Of a stretch of DNA of 42,889 nt, positions 20,401 through 28,748 are shown piece by piece; the first letter of the stretch is position 1, and each line of letters starts with the position of its first letter. A program made the position numbers and the translations under genes. This DNA comes from Flavobacteriaceae bacterium (GTDB taxonomy: Bacteria > Bacteroidota > Bacteroidia > Flavobacteriales > Flavobacteriaceae): the NCBI GenBank assembly GCA_013042315.1, contig JABDQM010000074.1, positions 1 through 42,889 on the forward strand, given 5' to 3'. The notes under the pieces were generated by a model that saw nothing but the letters and a program-made list of their open reading frames with translations, made no database searches and was not told the DNA's origin.

Positions 20401-20516
20401 TAATCTCGAATTTCAGTCAGTTCCCTGAGATAGAATCAAAGGCCAGGCAGGAACTGGCGCTTATTAAGTCTAAAGAGGCCGAAAAAAATGCATCAGTTGA
20501 TACAGGGGAGAATTAA
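17496..20516 (+). CDS. Large TPR-repeat periplasmic/outer-membrane-associated protein
   Basis: 1006 aa. Signal peptide 'TLMALGLFSMAIAQ'; many TPR units such as 'YNLGYTYFKLKDYNSAIPYFGRY', 'YHLAECYLKLDKKQEALNAF', 'FKLAQLYFSEGNQEKALTSF'. Confidence 0.93.
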   Translation: MLKKKTAFTLMALGLFSMAIAQESVIYTHEDSEYNQALQLYNNSQYQAAQTLFEKVKASTENEETKANSAYYAANAAVRLNQIGADRLMEDFVENHPTSTKRDAAFLDVADYYFENGKYPYALKWYKKVEPYTVPKKDRERFNFNLGYSLYSAKKPEEAKTYFNSVSNSMEYGSQAKYYLGFIAYQQDDYEGASERFDQITDQELLDENLSYFQADLNFKLGNFEEAIALGKKQLPNSDRQEISELNKIIGESYFNLKQYNEAIPYLEAYRGKRGKWNNTDYYQLGYCYYQQQDYANAILQFNNIIGGQNSVAQNAYYHLAECYLKLDKKQEALNAFRNASQMDFSAEIEKDALLNYARLSYEIGNAYEPVTQVLSTYLDRYPKDTYVPEIQELLVDSYLTSRNFKGALELLEKNRNYANKTTYQKVAFFRGMELFLEGDYAETVDVLDRAIKSDADALFTARARYWKAEASFLLNRFDEALVEYIRFQQSQLASSTAEYKDLDYNLGYTYFKLKDYNSAIPYFGRYKSGTAAKEKVDDALVRLGDCYFATSKYDRAIDAYADYIVGNGREKDYAAFQKAVSYGFTGRNSTKLAELNSFITTYPASTLKDDVLFELGNSYIRENREQEGLRAYADLVSSYSGSKLVPQALLRQGLVHYNANRNQEALTKFSSVVDKYPNSQEAIQAVNTAKLVYMDMGRVNEYAAWVRNLDFVEVSDAELDNATFESAEKQDIEGRTAAAIRGYETYISDFPSGLHIVDAHFKLAQLYFSEGNQEKALTSFTYVADRGGSEYYEQALTRVCELLLAKEDVAAAMEYLSRLEESADITQNRTYARQNLMKGYYEQKNYGKTLEYAEKVLNSEGIDDRIKSDANIMIARSAMSTSDEITAEEAYGKVLKIASGSLAAEALYFDAYFKQKKGALEKSNISVQKLAREYAIYKEWGGKGLIVMAQNFYALGDAFQATYILESVISNFSQFPEIESKARQELALIKSKEAEKNASVDTGEN

Positions 20517-20532
20517 ACAAAGTACAGGTCGT

Positions 20533-22281
20533 ATGTCAAGGAATTTAATCATTGTATTGTGTTTTCTTTTATGCTTTGGCCTGAGTATTTCAGCTCAGGA
20601 AAAGGATCTGGGAACGGAGACGGTTACGGTAGTAAAACCCTATTCTCCAACGGTTTCTGACGCCTTTAAGATCAAATCGGTGCCTCTTCTCAACGATTCT
20701 GTAATCCAATCCAAAAAGCAAATCAAATACAGTATTTTTTCGGTCCCTGTGGCTTCCACCTTCGTTCCCGCCAAGGGAAAAGCTGCCACTGTACAAAAGG
20801 CTGCTCCTGAAAAATTATTCAATTCTTCGGTTTCCATGGGCTTGGGAAATTTTAATAATGCCCTTTTGGATGTTTACACCAGCAGGGATATCGACAGGGG
20901 GAATCAGCGGATCGATGTAGGCGTCAACCATTTCTCTTCTAGAGGAGATCTCGATTTTACTCCTCTTGATACCGATTTCTACAATACGGACATAGATGCT
21001 GCATACTCCAATAGGAGTCGCGATGGTGATTGGGGTATTTCCCTTGGGGCGCAACACAAACTTTACAACTGGTACGGCCTTCCTGAAGGGGTATTCGATG
21101 AGGCAGTGATCGCGGGGATTGATGAGCAACAACAGTATTTCGGGGCGGAATTAGGAGCACAGTTCCAACAGGAAAATGCAGTTTTAAGTCAGGGAGGGAT
21201 TAGCTTTAAAAGATTCTGGGATGAGGTCGAATCCGGTGAGAATAGAGCTATTCTTACAACAGTACTCGATTTTCCCTTGAGTCAGGAATCCTTTGCACTA
21301 GGCCTCAAAGCAGACTACGTGAGTGGGGAGTTTGCCAATGCCGATGTGAACAATACTGCAAATACACAAGGTATTTCGTATTCTCAATTTCAGGTCGGAC
21401 TCAACCCCAGTATTCTAATTGAGAAGGATGAACTGAGTATCAGGCTGGGGGCAAACCTCGTTTATGGGATGGATATGGAGAACAGTGAAGGGAATTTCTA
21501 CATCTACCCTCAGGTGACGGCTTCGTATAAGCTACTGGATGAGATTGTGATTGTATACGGTGGGGTGAGCGGACAATTAGATCAGAATTCCTATGCTGAT
21601 TTTGTCAACGAGAACCCATTTGTATCTCCTACTTTGCTTATTCAGCCTACAGACCAACAATACAATGCTGAACTAGGATTTAAGGGGCAGCTATTTCCTA
21701 ATCTCAGTTATAACGTCAGGGGATCATACAAAGCTGAAAATCGCAAGCCGCTTTTTAAGTTAAATCCACAAAATGATTTTAGGGATGATGAAAAGGGCTA
21801 TACCTACGGCAACTCTTTTGAATTGTTTTATGACGATGTAAAAACTCTTGGGATTTTTGGGGAACTCAATCTCGATATCAGTCGGAATTTCAGCCTGGGG
21901 ATCAATGCCTCGGTTTCTGAGTACGATACAGAAACAGACAATCCGGCATGGAATTTACCTAATTTGAAAGGATCACTGTTTATGGACTATCAGATAGATG
22001 AACACTGGTTTATGGGGGCAAATCTTTTTTATGTGGGTGAAAGGGAAGATCTCAGTTCTGTGGTTATTCCCAATGCACAGCCTTCTGAATACCCGGCAAG
22101 TGTCCTTACGCTGAATGCCTATTTTGATGCCAATGCGCATCTGGGTTACCGACTCAGTAATCAGCTTTCCATTTATGCAAAAGCGAGTAATCTTGCTAAT
22201 AATGACTATCAGCGATGGGCTAATTTCAGGGTTCAGAGCTTGCAAATCCTGGCAGGAGTCACCTATAAATTTGATTTCTAG
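20533..22281 (+). CDS. TonB-dependent-receptor-like outer-membrane beta-barrel lacking a recognisable plug domain
   Basis: ATG at 20533 gives signal peptide 'NLIIVLCFLLCFGLSISAQ', then 'DLGTETVTVVKPYSPTVSDAFKI' and barrel strands ending '...YAKASNLANNDYQRWANFRVQSLQILAGVTYKFDF'. 16 nt downstream of the TPR stop. Confidence 0.85.
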   Translation: MSRNLIIVLCFLLCFGLSISAQEKDLGTETVTVVKPYSPTVSDAFKIKSVPLLNDSVIQSKKQIKYSIFSVPVASTFVPAKGKAATVQKAAPEKLFNSSVSMGLGNFNNALLDVYTSRDIDRGNQRIDVGVNHFSSRGDLDFTPLDTDFYNTDIDAAYSNRSRDGDWGISLGAQHKLYNWYGLPEGVFDEAVIAGIDEQQQYFGAELGAQFQQENAVLSQGGISFKRFWDEVESGENRAILTTVLDFPLSQESFALGLKADYVSGEFANADVNNTANTQGISYSQFQVGLNPSILIEKDELSIRLGANLVYGMDMENSEGNFYIYPQVTASYKLLDEIVIVYGGVSGQLDQNSYADFVNENPFVSPTLLIQPTDQQYNAELGFKGQLFPNLSYNVRGSYKAENRKPLFKLNPQNDFRDDEKGYTYGNSFELFYDDVKTLGIFGELNLDISRNFSLGINASVSEYDTETDNPAWNLPNLKGSLFMDYQIDEHWFMGANLFYVGEREDLSSVVIPNAQPSEYPASVLTLNAYFDANAHLGYRLSNQLSIYAKASNLANNDYQRWANFRVQSLQILAGVTYKFDF

Positions 22282-22434
22282 ATCTTTAAGAAACAAGAAT
22301 TCAGGTGAATTGTTCGTTCTTAAATTCGTGATATAGCCCTAATTCTAATCCTTTTAACGAAGGGTGCAGGTCTGTGGCTGTTTAAAATGCCGGCTTTTCC
22401 TAAATTTATAGATAGGTAACCGGAATGATTTCGA

Positions 22435-23544
22435 ATGCGGAAGTACAGATACTTATCGAGTTTATATATAATCTTTCTCAGTCTCTGCATGTGCAGCGCT
22501 CAGAACCTCGTAGTTAATCCCAGTTTTGAAGAACACACTTCCTGCCCCAAAAAGCTAGGGAATTTTAATTCAGATGTGGTGGGGTGGAACACCCCCTCCC
22601 TGGGCTCCACAGATTATTTTCACGCTTGCAGTGAAGCGATGGGAACACCAAAAAATTTCAATGGCACTCAGATTGCTGATTTTGGTGAGGGTTATGCCGG
22701 ATTTTATCTGTACGCTCCTAATGACTACAGGGAGTATATGCAGGCAAAACTGACAGCATCCTTAATGAAGGACGAAGTGTACGAACTGAGTTTCTTTGTG
22801 AGTTTGGCAGAGCGGTCCGACTTTGCTGTAAATCAATTTGGGGTGGTCTTTTCAGAGAAGCCATTGAGCTTCGAGATTAAAAAGGAAATGTCCAAAAGGC
22901 ATCTGTACTCCGATGTTGATAATGAATTTACATACCAGGAAATAGGATATTCCCATTTTGCGAATGACAAAAAAAAGTGGATGTTGGTCTCCACTACTTA
23001 CACGGCAAAAGGAAATGAAGAGTACATGACGCTTGGGAATTTTAAAAACAATGCGCGAACTCGAAAATTCCTAATCAAAAAAGGAGCCAAACAAGGGGCG
23101 TATTACTATGTGGATATGGTTTCCCTGATCTCGAAGAATTCTCAGTTGGCGGGAGCTGTTACTCCTGATATTGCAAAAGATGGACCCCCAAGTCTCAATA
23201 CACCACATCTCTTTCAGCACGTTTTATTCGACTTTGATAAATATCTACTTTTGGATTCGGCGAAAGCCTACTTAAAAGAAACCTATGCGTTTCTTGTTGA
23301 GGATCCCAGTCTAAACATCATTATTCATGGTCATACCGATGATATTGGCCTCGCTTCCTACAATATGAAGTTATCAGGAAATCGGTGTAAAGCTGTAGTG
23401 GACTATTTTACAGAACTTGGGCTTTCTCATGAGCGTATCTCCTGGAAAGGGCACGGCGGAAACCTGCCTGTTGCCGACAATGCCACCGCTGAAGGGAGAC
23501 AGCAAAACAGACGAGTGGAATTCATCCTTACCAAGATGGAGTGA
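22435..23544 (+). CDS. OmpA-family protein
   Basis: 369 aa. Signal peptide; 'NLVVNPSFEEHTSCP' N-terminal domain; C-terminal OmpA 'VLFDFDKYLLLDSAKAYL', 'IIIHGHTDDIGLASYNMKLSGNRCKAVVDYF', 'GRQQNRRVEFIL'. Confidence 0.92.
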   Translation: MRKYRYLSSLYIIFLSLCMCSAQNLVVNPSFEEHTSCPKKLGNFNSDVVGWNTPSLGSTDYFHACSEAMGTPKNFNGTQIADFGEGYAGFYLYAPNDYREYMQAKLTASLMKDEVYELSFFVSLAERSDFAVNQFGVVFSEKPLSFEIKKEMSKRHLYSDVDNEFTYQEIGYSHFANDKKKWMLVSTTYTAKGNEEYMTLGNFKNNARTRKFLIKKGAKQGAYYYVDMVSLISKNSQLAGAVTPDIAKDGPPSLNTPHLFQHVLFDFDKYLLLDSAKAYLKETYAFLVEDPSLNIIIHGHTDDIGLASYNMKLSGNRCKAVVDYFTELGLSHERISWKGHGGNLPVADNATAEGRQQNRRVEFILTKME

Positions 23545-23666
23545 GGGTAGGCATGTTTGTCTATCTGAAGATGGCATATTTTGACTTTACGCATGCTAGT
23601 TGTGCGGGCAGATGTTATTTTACTTATTAATTACCACAGAATGCCGACCTTTACAAAAAACAATAT

Positions 23667-24428
23667 ATGGATCTCAATTTAGCCGTATTAATAGACGGGG
23701 ATAACATTCCCTCAGCCTATGTAAAGGAAATGATGGAGGAGATTGCGAAATACGGCAATCCTACTATTAAGAGGATTTACGGCGACTGGACCAACCCGCG
23801 TCTGGGTAAATGGAAGAATGTTTTGCTGGAGAATGCCATAACACCCATTCAGCAGTACGGGTATACAGCAGGAAAAAATGCCACAGATTCGGCAATGATC
23901 ATCGATGCTATGGATATTTTGTATTCCGGGAAGGTCAATGGTTTTTGTTTGGTGAGCAGCGATAGCGATTTTACCCGTTTGGCCACCCGACTAAGAGAGG
24001 CGGGAATGTTGGTTTTTGGGATAGGAGAGAAAAAAACACCCAATCCGTTTATAGTGGCCTGTGATAAATTTATCTACATAGAGATCCTGAAAAAACAATC
24101 AGAGGAGAACACGGTCGACACCGAAGGGAGCAAGCCCGGAAGAAAGAGTGGTGTAGACAAAATCACTCGCAAAGACATTCAGCTTATCATGGATACGGTT
24201 GACGATGTGGCCGACGATGACGGTTGGGCTTTTCTTGGGGATGTTGGGAGTCTGCTGCAGAAAAAACAACCCAATTTTGATTCGAGGAATTACGGTTATC
24301 AGAAACTCACTCCGCTGATCAGTGCCTTGGGTGAATTCGAAATAGAGCGACGTGAAGATGCCAAAGGGAGAAAGAAACTGATCTATGTGAAGATCAAAGA
24401 GAACAAAGGCAAAAGCTCCAGAAAATAG
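23667..24428 (+). CDS. NYN-domain (LabA/PIN-like) protein with C-terminal OST-HTH/LOTUS domain
   Basis: 253 aa. 'NLAVLIDGDNIPSAYVKEMMEEI', 'KNATDSAMIIDAMDILYSGKVNGFCLVSSDSDFTRLATRLREAG', then 'DGWAFLGDVGSLLQKKQPNFDSRNYGYQKLTPLISALGEFEIE'. Confidence 0.92.
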   Translation: MDLNLAVLIDGDNIPSAYVKEMMEEIAKYGNPTIKRIYGDWTNPRLGKWKNVLLENAITPIQQYGYTAGKNATDSAMIIDAMDILYSGKVNGFCLVSSDSDFTRLATRLREAGMLVFGIGEKKTPNPFIVACDKFIYIEILKKQSEENTVDTEGSKPGRKSGVDKITRKDIQLIMDTVDDVADDDGWAFLGDVGSLLQKKQPNFDSRNYGYQKLTPLISALGEFEIERREDAKGRKKLIYVKIKENKGKSSRK

Positions 24429-24526
24429 CCCGGGAATAAAACTTCACTTTCCGATTTGCTGGATTTCACTATTTTTGGTCAGCTTTCAAAAAATGTGGGC
24501 CCGGCCCCACTTCAAAAAATCCTAAA

Positions 24527-26146
24527 ATGAAAAAAATACTTTTCTTCACCTGCATTGCATTTTTATTTGCTTGTGAAACTACCGAACAGGCAGACTTACT
24601 ACTCATAAATGCTCAAGTATATACCGTAAATGACTCATTTGATACAGCTGAGGCCCTCGCAGTAAGCGGAGGTAAAATCATAGCCGTTGGAACTACTGAT
24701 GAAATTCAGAAAAAGTACAAAGCCGATGAGGTCATCGATGCCGAAGGTAAAACAGTTGTTCCCGGACTGATAGATGCCCATTGCCATTTCTATGGTCTTG
24801 GTCTCAATCAATTGAAGGTAGATCTGGTAGGCACTGGCAGTTTTGAAGAAGTCTTAGAGCGAGTAAAGAATTTTCAGGAGCAGAACCCGTCCAATTTTAT
24901 TCAGGGCAGGGGATGGGATCAAAACGACTGGGAAGTAAAGGAATTTCCTACTAAAGAAGAACTGGATGCCTTATTCCCGGATACTCCTGTGGCTCTCGAG
25001 AGGGTAGATGGGCACGCGTATTTGGTTAATCAAAAGGCACTCGATCTCGCGGGAATAAGTGAAACAACCGAAGTTGAGGGTGGCGAGATTATTAAGCGTA
25101 ATGGGGAGATAACCGGGGTGCTGGTAGACAATCCAATGGCAATGATAGATAAAATTGCTCCTCCGCCTACCCTAGAAATGAATATTAAGGCCTTGAAAGA
25201 TGCAGAAGATATTTGCTTGGATTATGGCCTTACCACGGTAAACGATGCCGGTCTGAACCGAGAAACCATAGAACTCATAGACAGCCTGCAACAAAATGGA
25301 GATCTTTCCATAAGGGTATATGCAATGGTTAGTAATTCTCCGGATGATGTGAATTATTTCCTGGACAAAGGAATTGTGAAAACAGATCGCCTCAATGTGA
25401 GATCTGTAAAGGTATATGGCGATGGGGCCCTGGGGTCAAGGGGTGCTGCATTGCGACAGCCCTATTCAGATCAGCCGGGTCATTTTGGAGCCATGGTTAC
25501 ACCGATAGCGGATATTGAAGCCCTGGCCGTGCAGATAGCTGCATCAGATTATCAAATGAATACACATGCTATTGGAGATTCTGCAAATATCGCGGTCTTG
25601 CGTGCCTACAAAAAGGCATTGGAAGGCAAGGAAGACCGACGATGGAAAATTGAACACGCCCAGGTAATATCTACAGAAGATTTCGATTATTTTGAGGAAG
25701 GTATCATCCCTTCAATTCAGCCTACCCACGCTACAAGTGATATGTACTGGGCCGAAGACAGATTAGGACCAAACAGGGTAAAGGGAGCCTACGCTTTTAA
25801 AACACTCTTAGACAAGGCAGGTACGGTGGCCCTGGGGACCGATTTCCCAGTGGAACAGGTGAGTCCGTTCCTCACATTTTACGCGGCAGTAGCCAGAAAA
25901 GATACAGCCGGATACCCCGAAGGAGGCTTTCAAATGAAAGATGCCTTATCCAGAGAGGAGACACTAAAAGGAATGACCCTGTGGGCGGCGTATTCAAATT
26001 TTGAGGAAGACGAAAAAGGTAGTTTGGAAGTGGGTAAGGTTGCAGATTTTGTGATCTTAAGTGATGACATTATGAGTGTACCGTCGGAGGCTATTCCAAA
26101 TTTGGAAGCGGAACAAGTTTTTGTCAATGGAGTAAAAAAGAAATAA
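24527..26146 (+). CDS. Amidohydrolase (YtcJ-like) lipoprotein
   Basis: 539 aa. Lipobox 'FLFACE'; 'DLLLINAQVYTVND', 'VVPGLIDAHCHFYGLG', 'GRGWDQNDW', 'NTHAIGDSANIAVLRAY', 'LGTDFPVEQVSP'. Confidence 0.92.
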   Translation: MKKILFFTCIAFLFACETTEQADLLLINAQVYTVNDSFDTAEALAVSGGKIIAVGTTDEIQKKYKADEVIDAEGKTVVPGLIDAHCHFYGLGLNQLKVDLVGTGSFEEVLERVKNFQEQNPSNFIQGRGWDQNDWEVKEFPTKEELDALFPDTPVALERVDGHAYLVNQKALDLAGISETTEVEGGEIIKRNGEITGVLVDNPMAMIDKIAPPPTLEMNIKALKDAEDICLDYGLTTVNDAGLNRETIELIDSLQQNGDLSIRVYAMVSNSPDDVNYFLDKGIVKTDRLNVRSVKVYGDGALGSRGAALRQPYSDQPGHFGAMVTPIADIEALAVQIAASDYQMNTHAIGDSANIAVLRAYKKALEGKEDRRWKIEHAQVISTEDFDYFEEGIIPSIQPTHATSDMYWAEDRLGPNRVKGAYAFKTLLDKAGTVALGTDFPVEQVSPFLTFYAAVARKDTAGYPEGGFQMKDALSREETLKGMTLWAAYSNFEEDEKGSLEVGKVADFVILSDDIMSVPSEAIPNLEAEQVFVNGVKKK

Positions 26147-26157
26147 AGGAGCATAAA

Positions 26158-26185
26158 AAAAGCCGAAGTGTTAGCTTCGGCTTTT
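26158..26185. terminator. Bidirectional intrinsic terminator between convergent genes
   Basis: AAAAGCCGAAG-TGTTAG-CTTCGGCTTTT, with A-run upstream and T-run downstream. Confidence 0.85.
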
Positions 26186-26203
26186 GCAATTCTTTATTTT
26201 AAC

Positions 26204-26749
26204 TTACATCACGAAAGAAATCGGGACCGCAACTCGGGTGGTTCCCCAACCCATAATTAGGTGCACTCCGTTATCAACTTCCTTAAAGGTCATTGAAAAT
26301 GCTTCCAATGAATCCGATCCTGAAGAAACCATTCCTTTTACTCTGGCAACATCTCCGGATTCATCGTAGAAATACGATCCCCACTGATTTAAATTTTTAT
26401 TGAGTATCACAGTCCACCCGTCTTCACCAGGAATAGTAAAAAGGGAATAAGTACCTGCATCAACTTTTTCTCCGCCTATAGTAGCGCCTTTATAAAAAGT
26501 AATTTCGGCTGCTTCATTAGCGCCTGTTCTCCAAACTTTTCCGGCAGGAGCGAGATCACTGATAGATCGGTCTTTAAGTTGGGGTCTGCTGTAGATCACC
26601 CTGACTGCTTTATTAGAATTTTTGTAATCGGAAGGATAGGAAGCCATATCCATTGGACTTTTGTCCATTCCACTGAAATCTTGTGCTACGGCTTCACCCG
26701 AAAAAACAAGGGCGCAAACCAGTAAAGTAAGTGTAAGTACATTTTTCAT
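26204..26749 (-). CDS. DUF2911-family secreted protein
   Basis: 181 aa. 'VRVIYSRPQLKDRSI', 'APAGKVWRTGANEAAEITFYKGATIGGEKVDAGTYSLFTIPGEDGWTVILNKNLNQWG' is the DUF2911 signature. Confidence 0.92.
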   Translation of the reverse strand: MKNVLTLTLLVCALVFSGEAVAQDFSGMDKSPMDMASYPSDYKNSNKAVRVIYSRPQLKDRSISDLAPAGKVWRTGANEAAEITFYKGATIGGEKVDAGTYSLFTIPGEDGWTVILNKNLNQWGSYFYDESGDVARVKGMVSSGSDSLEAFSMTFKEVDNGVHLIMGWGTTRVAVPISFVM

Positions 26750-26990
26750 AAGTATCGATTTTTAGTTCCCTCAAAGCTAATGGCTTCAAGCGTCTAATTT
26801 TTATAAAGAGTCGTTAAAATTTGTGCTACTTACATTTTCAGGCCAAAGTAATCGATTAGGAAAAATATGGTATAATAATTACTAAAAATAGATCATTATA
26901 CTTATAGTATGTAATCAATTATGCTTTTTATGTTTTCTAATTAAAAGTATTGGATCATCTTTGTCTGATCTTATACTAAAGAAGAGTTGT

Positions 26991-28661
26991 ATGTGCGGAA
27001 TAGTTTGTGCCTTTGATATTAAAGAGAGTAGTGAGGTTTTACGGCCTCAATTATTGGAAATGTCCAAAAAAGTGAGGCACCGTGGCCCGGACTGGAGTGG
27101 TATTTATTCTGATGACAAAGCCATTCTGGCCCATGAGCGTCTTGCCATTGTTGACCCGGCCTCAGGGAAGCAGCCTTTGCTCAGTCCTGATGGCACCATG
27201 GTCCTGGCGGCAAATGGCGAAATCTATAACCATCGTGAGCTGCGGAAACAGTTTGAAGGAAATTACGCGTTCAGGACGGAATCGGATTGTGAGGTAATCC
27301 TGGCCTTGTATCAGAAAAAGGGCCCTGCCTTTCTCGATGAGATGAACGGGATTTTTGGATTTGCTATTTACGATGCTGTAAAGGACAGCTATTTTGTAGC
27401 CAGAGATCATATGGGAATAATTCCATTGTATATGGGATGGGACAAGAATGGTACATTCTACGTGGCTTCAGAGTTAAAAGCCTTGGAAGGAACGTGTACA
27501 AAAATTGAACTCTTCCCCCCGGGGCACTACCTGCACTCTGATGACGGGGAATTAAAGCAGTGGTATTCCCGCGATTGGATGGAATACGATGCCGTAAAAG
27601 ATAATGAAACCAGTATTGAAGAGATACGCGATGCCTTGGAAGCGGCTGTACACCGCCAGCTGATGTCTGACGTTCCTTACGGGGTGCTTTTATCGGGCGG
27701 ACTCGATTCTTCGGTCACTTCGGCAATAGCCAAGAAATTTGCACAAAAAAGGATCGAATCTGACGATACTACAGAAGCCTGGTGGCCACAGTTACACTCT
27801 TTTTCGGTTGGCCTTGAAGGCTCGCCCGACCTGGCAGCAGCCAGAAAGGTAGCGGACCAGATCGGTACTGTTCACCACGAGATCAAGTTTACCATCCAGG
27901 AAGGCTTAGATGCCATAAAAGATGTGATTTACAACCTGGAAACTTATGATATTACCACCATAAGGGCGTCAACTCCTATGTACCTTATGGCCAGAGTGAT
28001 CAAATCTATGGGGATTAAAATGGTCTTGTCAGGGGAGGGAGCTGATGAATTGTTTGGGGGCTATCTCTACTTTCACAAGGCCCCGAATGAAAAGGAATTT
28101 CACGAAGAAACGGTAAGAAAGCTTCAAAAACTCCACATGTATGATTGTCTAAGGGCCAATAAATCTCTCGCTGCCTGGGGAATAGAGGGAAGAGTCCCTT
28201 TCCTCGACAAAGAATTTATGGATGTGGCCATGCGGATCAATCCAAAGGATAAAATGATCAACGGAGAACGTATGGAAAAATGGGTGGTGCGAAAGGCCTT
28301 CGAGTCCTACCTGCCCGAAAGTGTTGCCTGGAGACAGAAAGAACAATTCTCTGATGGTGTGGGTTATAGTTGGATAGACACGTTGAAGGAGGTAGTTGCA
28401 AAGGAGGTTAGTGATGAACAATTGGCGAATGCCAAATTCCGATTCCCCATCCAGACTCCTTCCTCAAAAGAAGAATTCTACTACCGCGCAATTTTTGAGT
28501 CGCACTTCCCCTCTGATGCCGCTGCACTTTGCGTACCTCAGGAGGCCTCTGTTGCCTGTAGTACAAAAACCGCTCTTGAATGGGATGAGGCGTTTAAGAA
28601 TATGAACGATCCATCGGGCAGAGCCGTGGCTATGGTCCATGAAGATGCCTATGTAAAATAA
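26991..28661 (+). CDS. asnB: Asparagine synthase B (glutamine-hydrolysing)
   Basis: Starts MCGIVCAF so that Cys2 is the class II amidotransferase nucleophile; 'LSGGLDSSVTSAIA', 'GMKMVLSGEGADELFGGY'-type motifs. The ORF-track start at 26961 would bury the nucleophile. Confidence 0.96.
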   Translation: MCGIVCAFDIKESSEVLRPQLLEMSKKVRHRGPDWSGIYSDDKAILAHERLAIVDPASGKQPLLSPDGTMVLAANGEIYNHRELRKQFEGNYAFRTESDCEVILALYQKKGPAFLDEMNGIFGFAIYDAVKDSYFVARDHMGIIPLYMGWDKNGTFYVASELKALEGTCTKIELFPPGHYLHSDDGELKQWYSRDWMEYDAVKDNETSIEEIRDALEAAVHRQLMSDVPYGVLLSGGLDSSVTSAIAKKFAQKRIESDDTTEAWWPQLHSFSVGLEGSPDLAAARKVADQIGTVHHEIKFTIQEGLDAIKDVIYNLETYDITTIRASTPMYLMARVIKSMGIKMVLSGEGADELFGGYLYFHKAPNEKEFHEETVRKLQKLHMYDCLRANKSLAAWGIEGRVPFLDKEFMDVAMRINPKDKMINGERMEKWVVRKAFESYLPESVAWRQKEQFSDGVGYSWIDTLKEVVAKEVSDEQLANAKFRFPIQTPSSKEEFYYRAIFESHFPSDAAALCVPQEASVACSTKTALEWDEAFKNMNDPSGRAVAMVHEDAYVK

Positions 28662-28702
28662 ACTAATCTCAAATGGATTAGGTTTTGAATTGAATTTGCA
28701 GG

Positions 28703-28727
28703 AAGCACCCCGATGGGTGCTTTTTTG
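28703..28727 (+). terminator. Intrinsic terminator after asnB
   Basis: AAGCACCC-CGAT-GGGTGCTT hairpin followed by a T-run. Confidence 0.8.
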
Positions 28728-28748
28728 ATTTCTACCTTTTTATCGTTA

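Noticed and set aside
17496-20516. Tandem DNA repeats in the TPR gene
   Set aside because: Repetition is at the protein-motif level (degenerate TPRs), not recent DNA-level tandem duplication.
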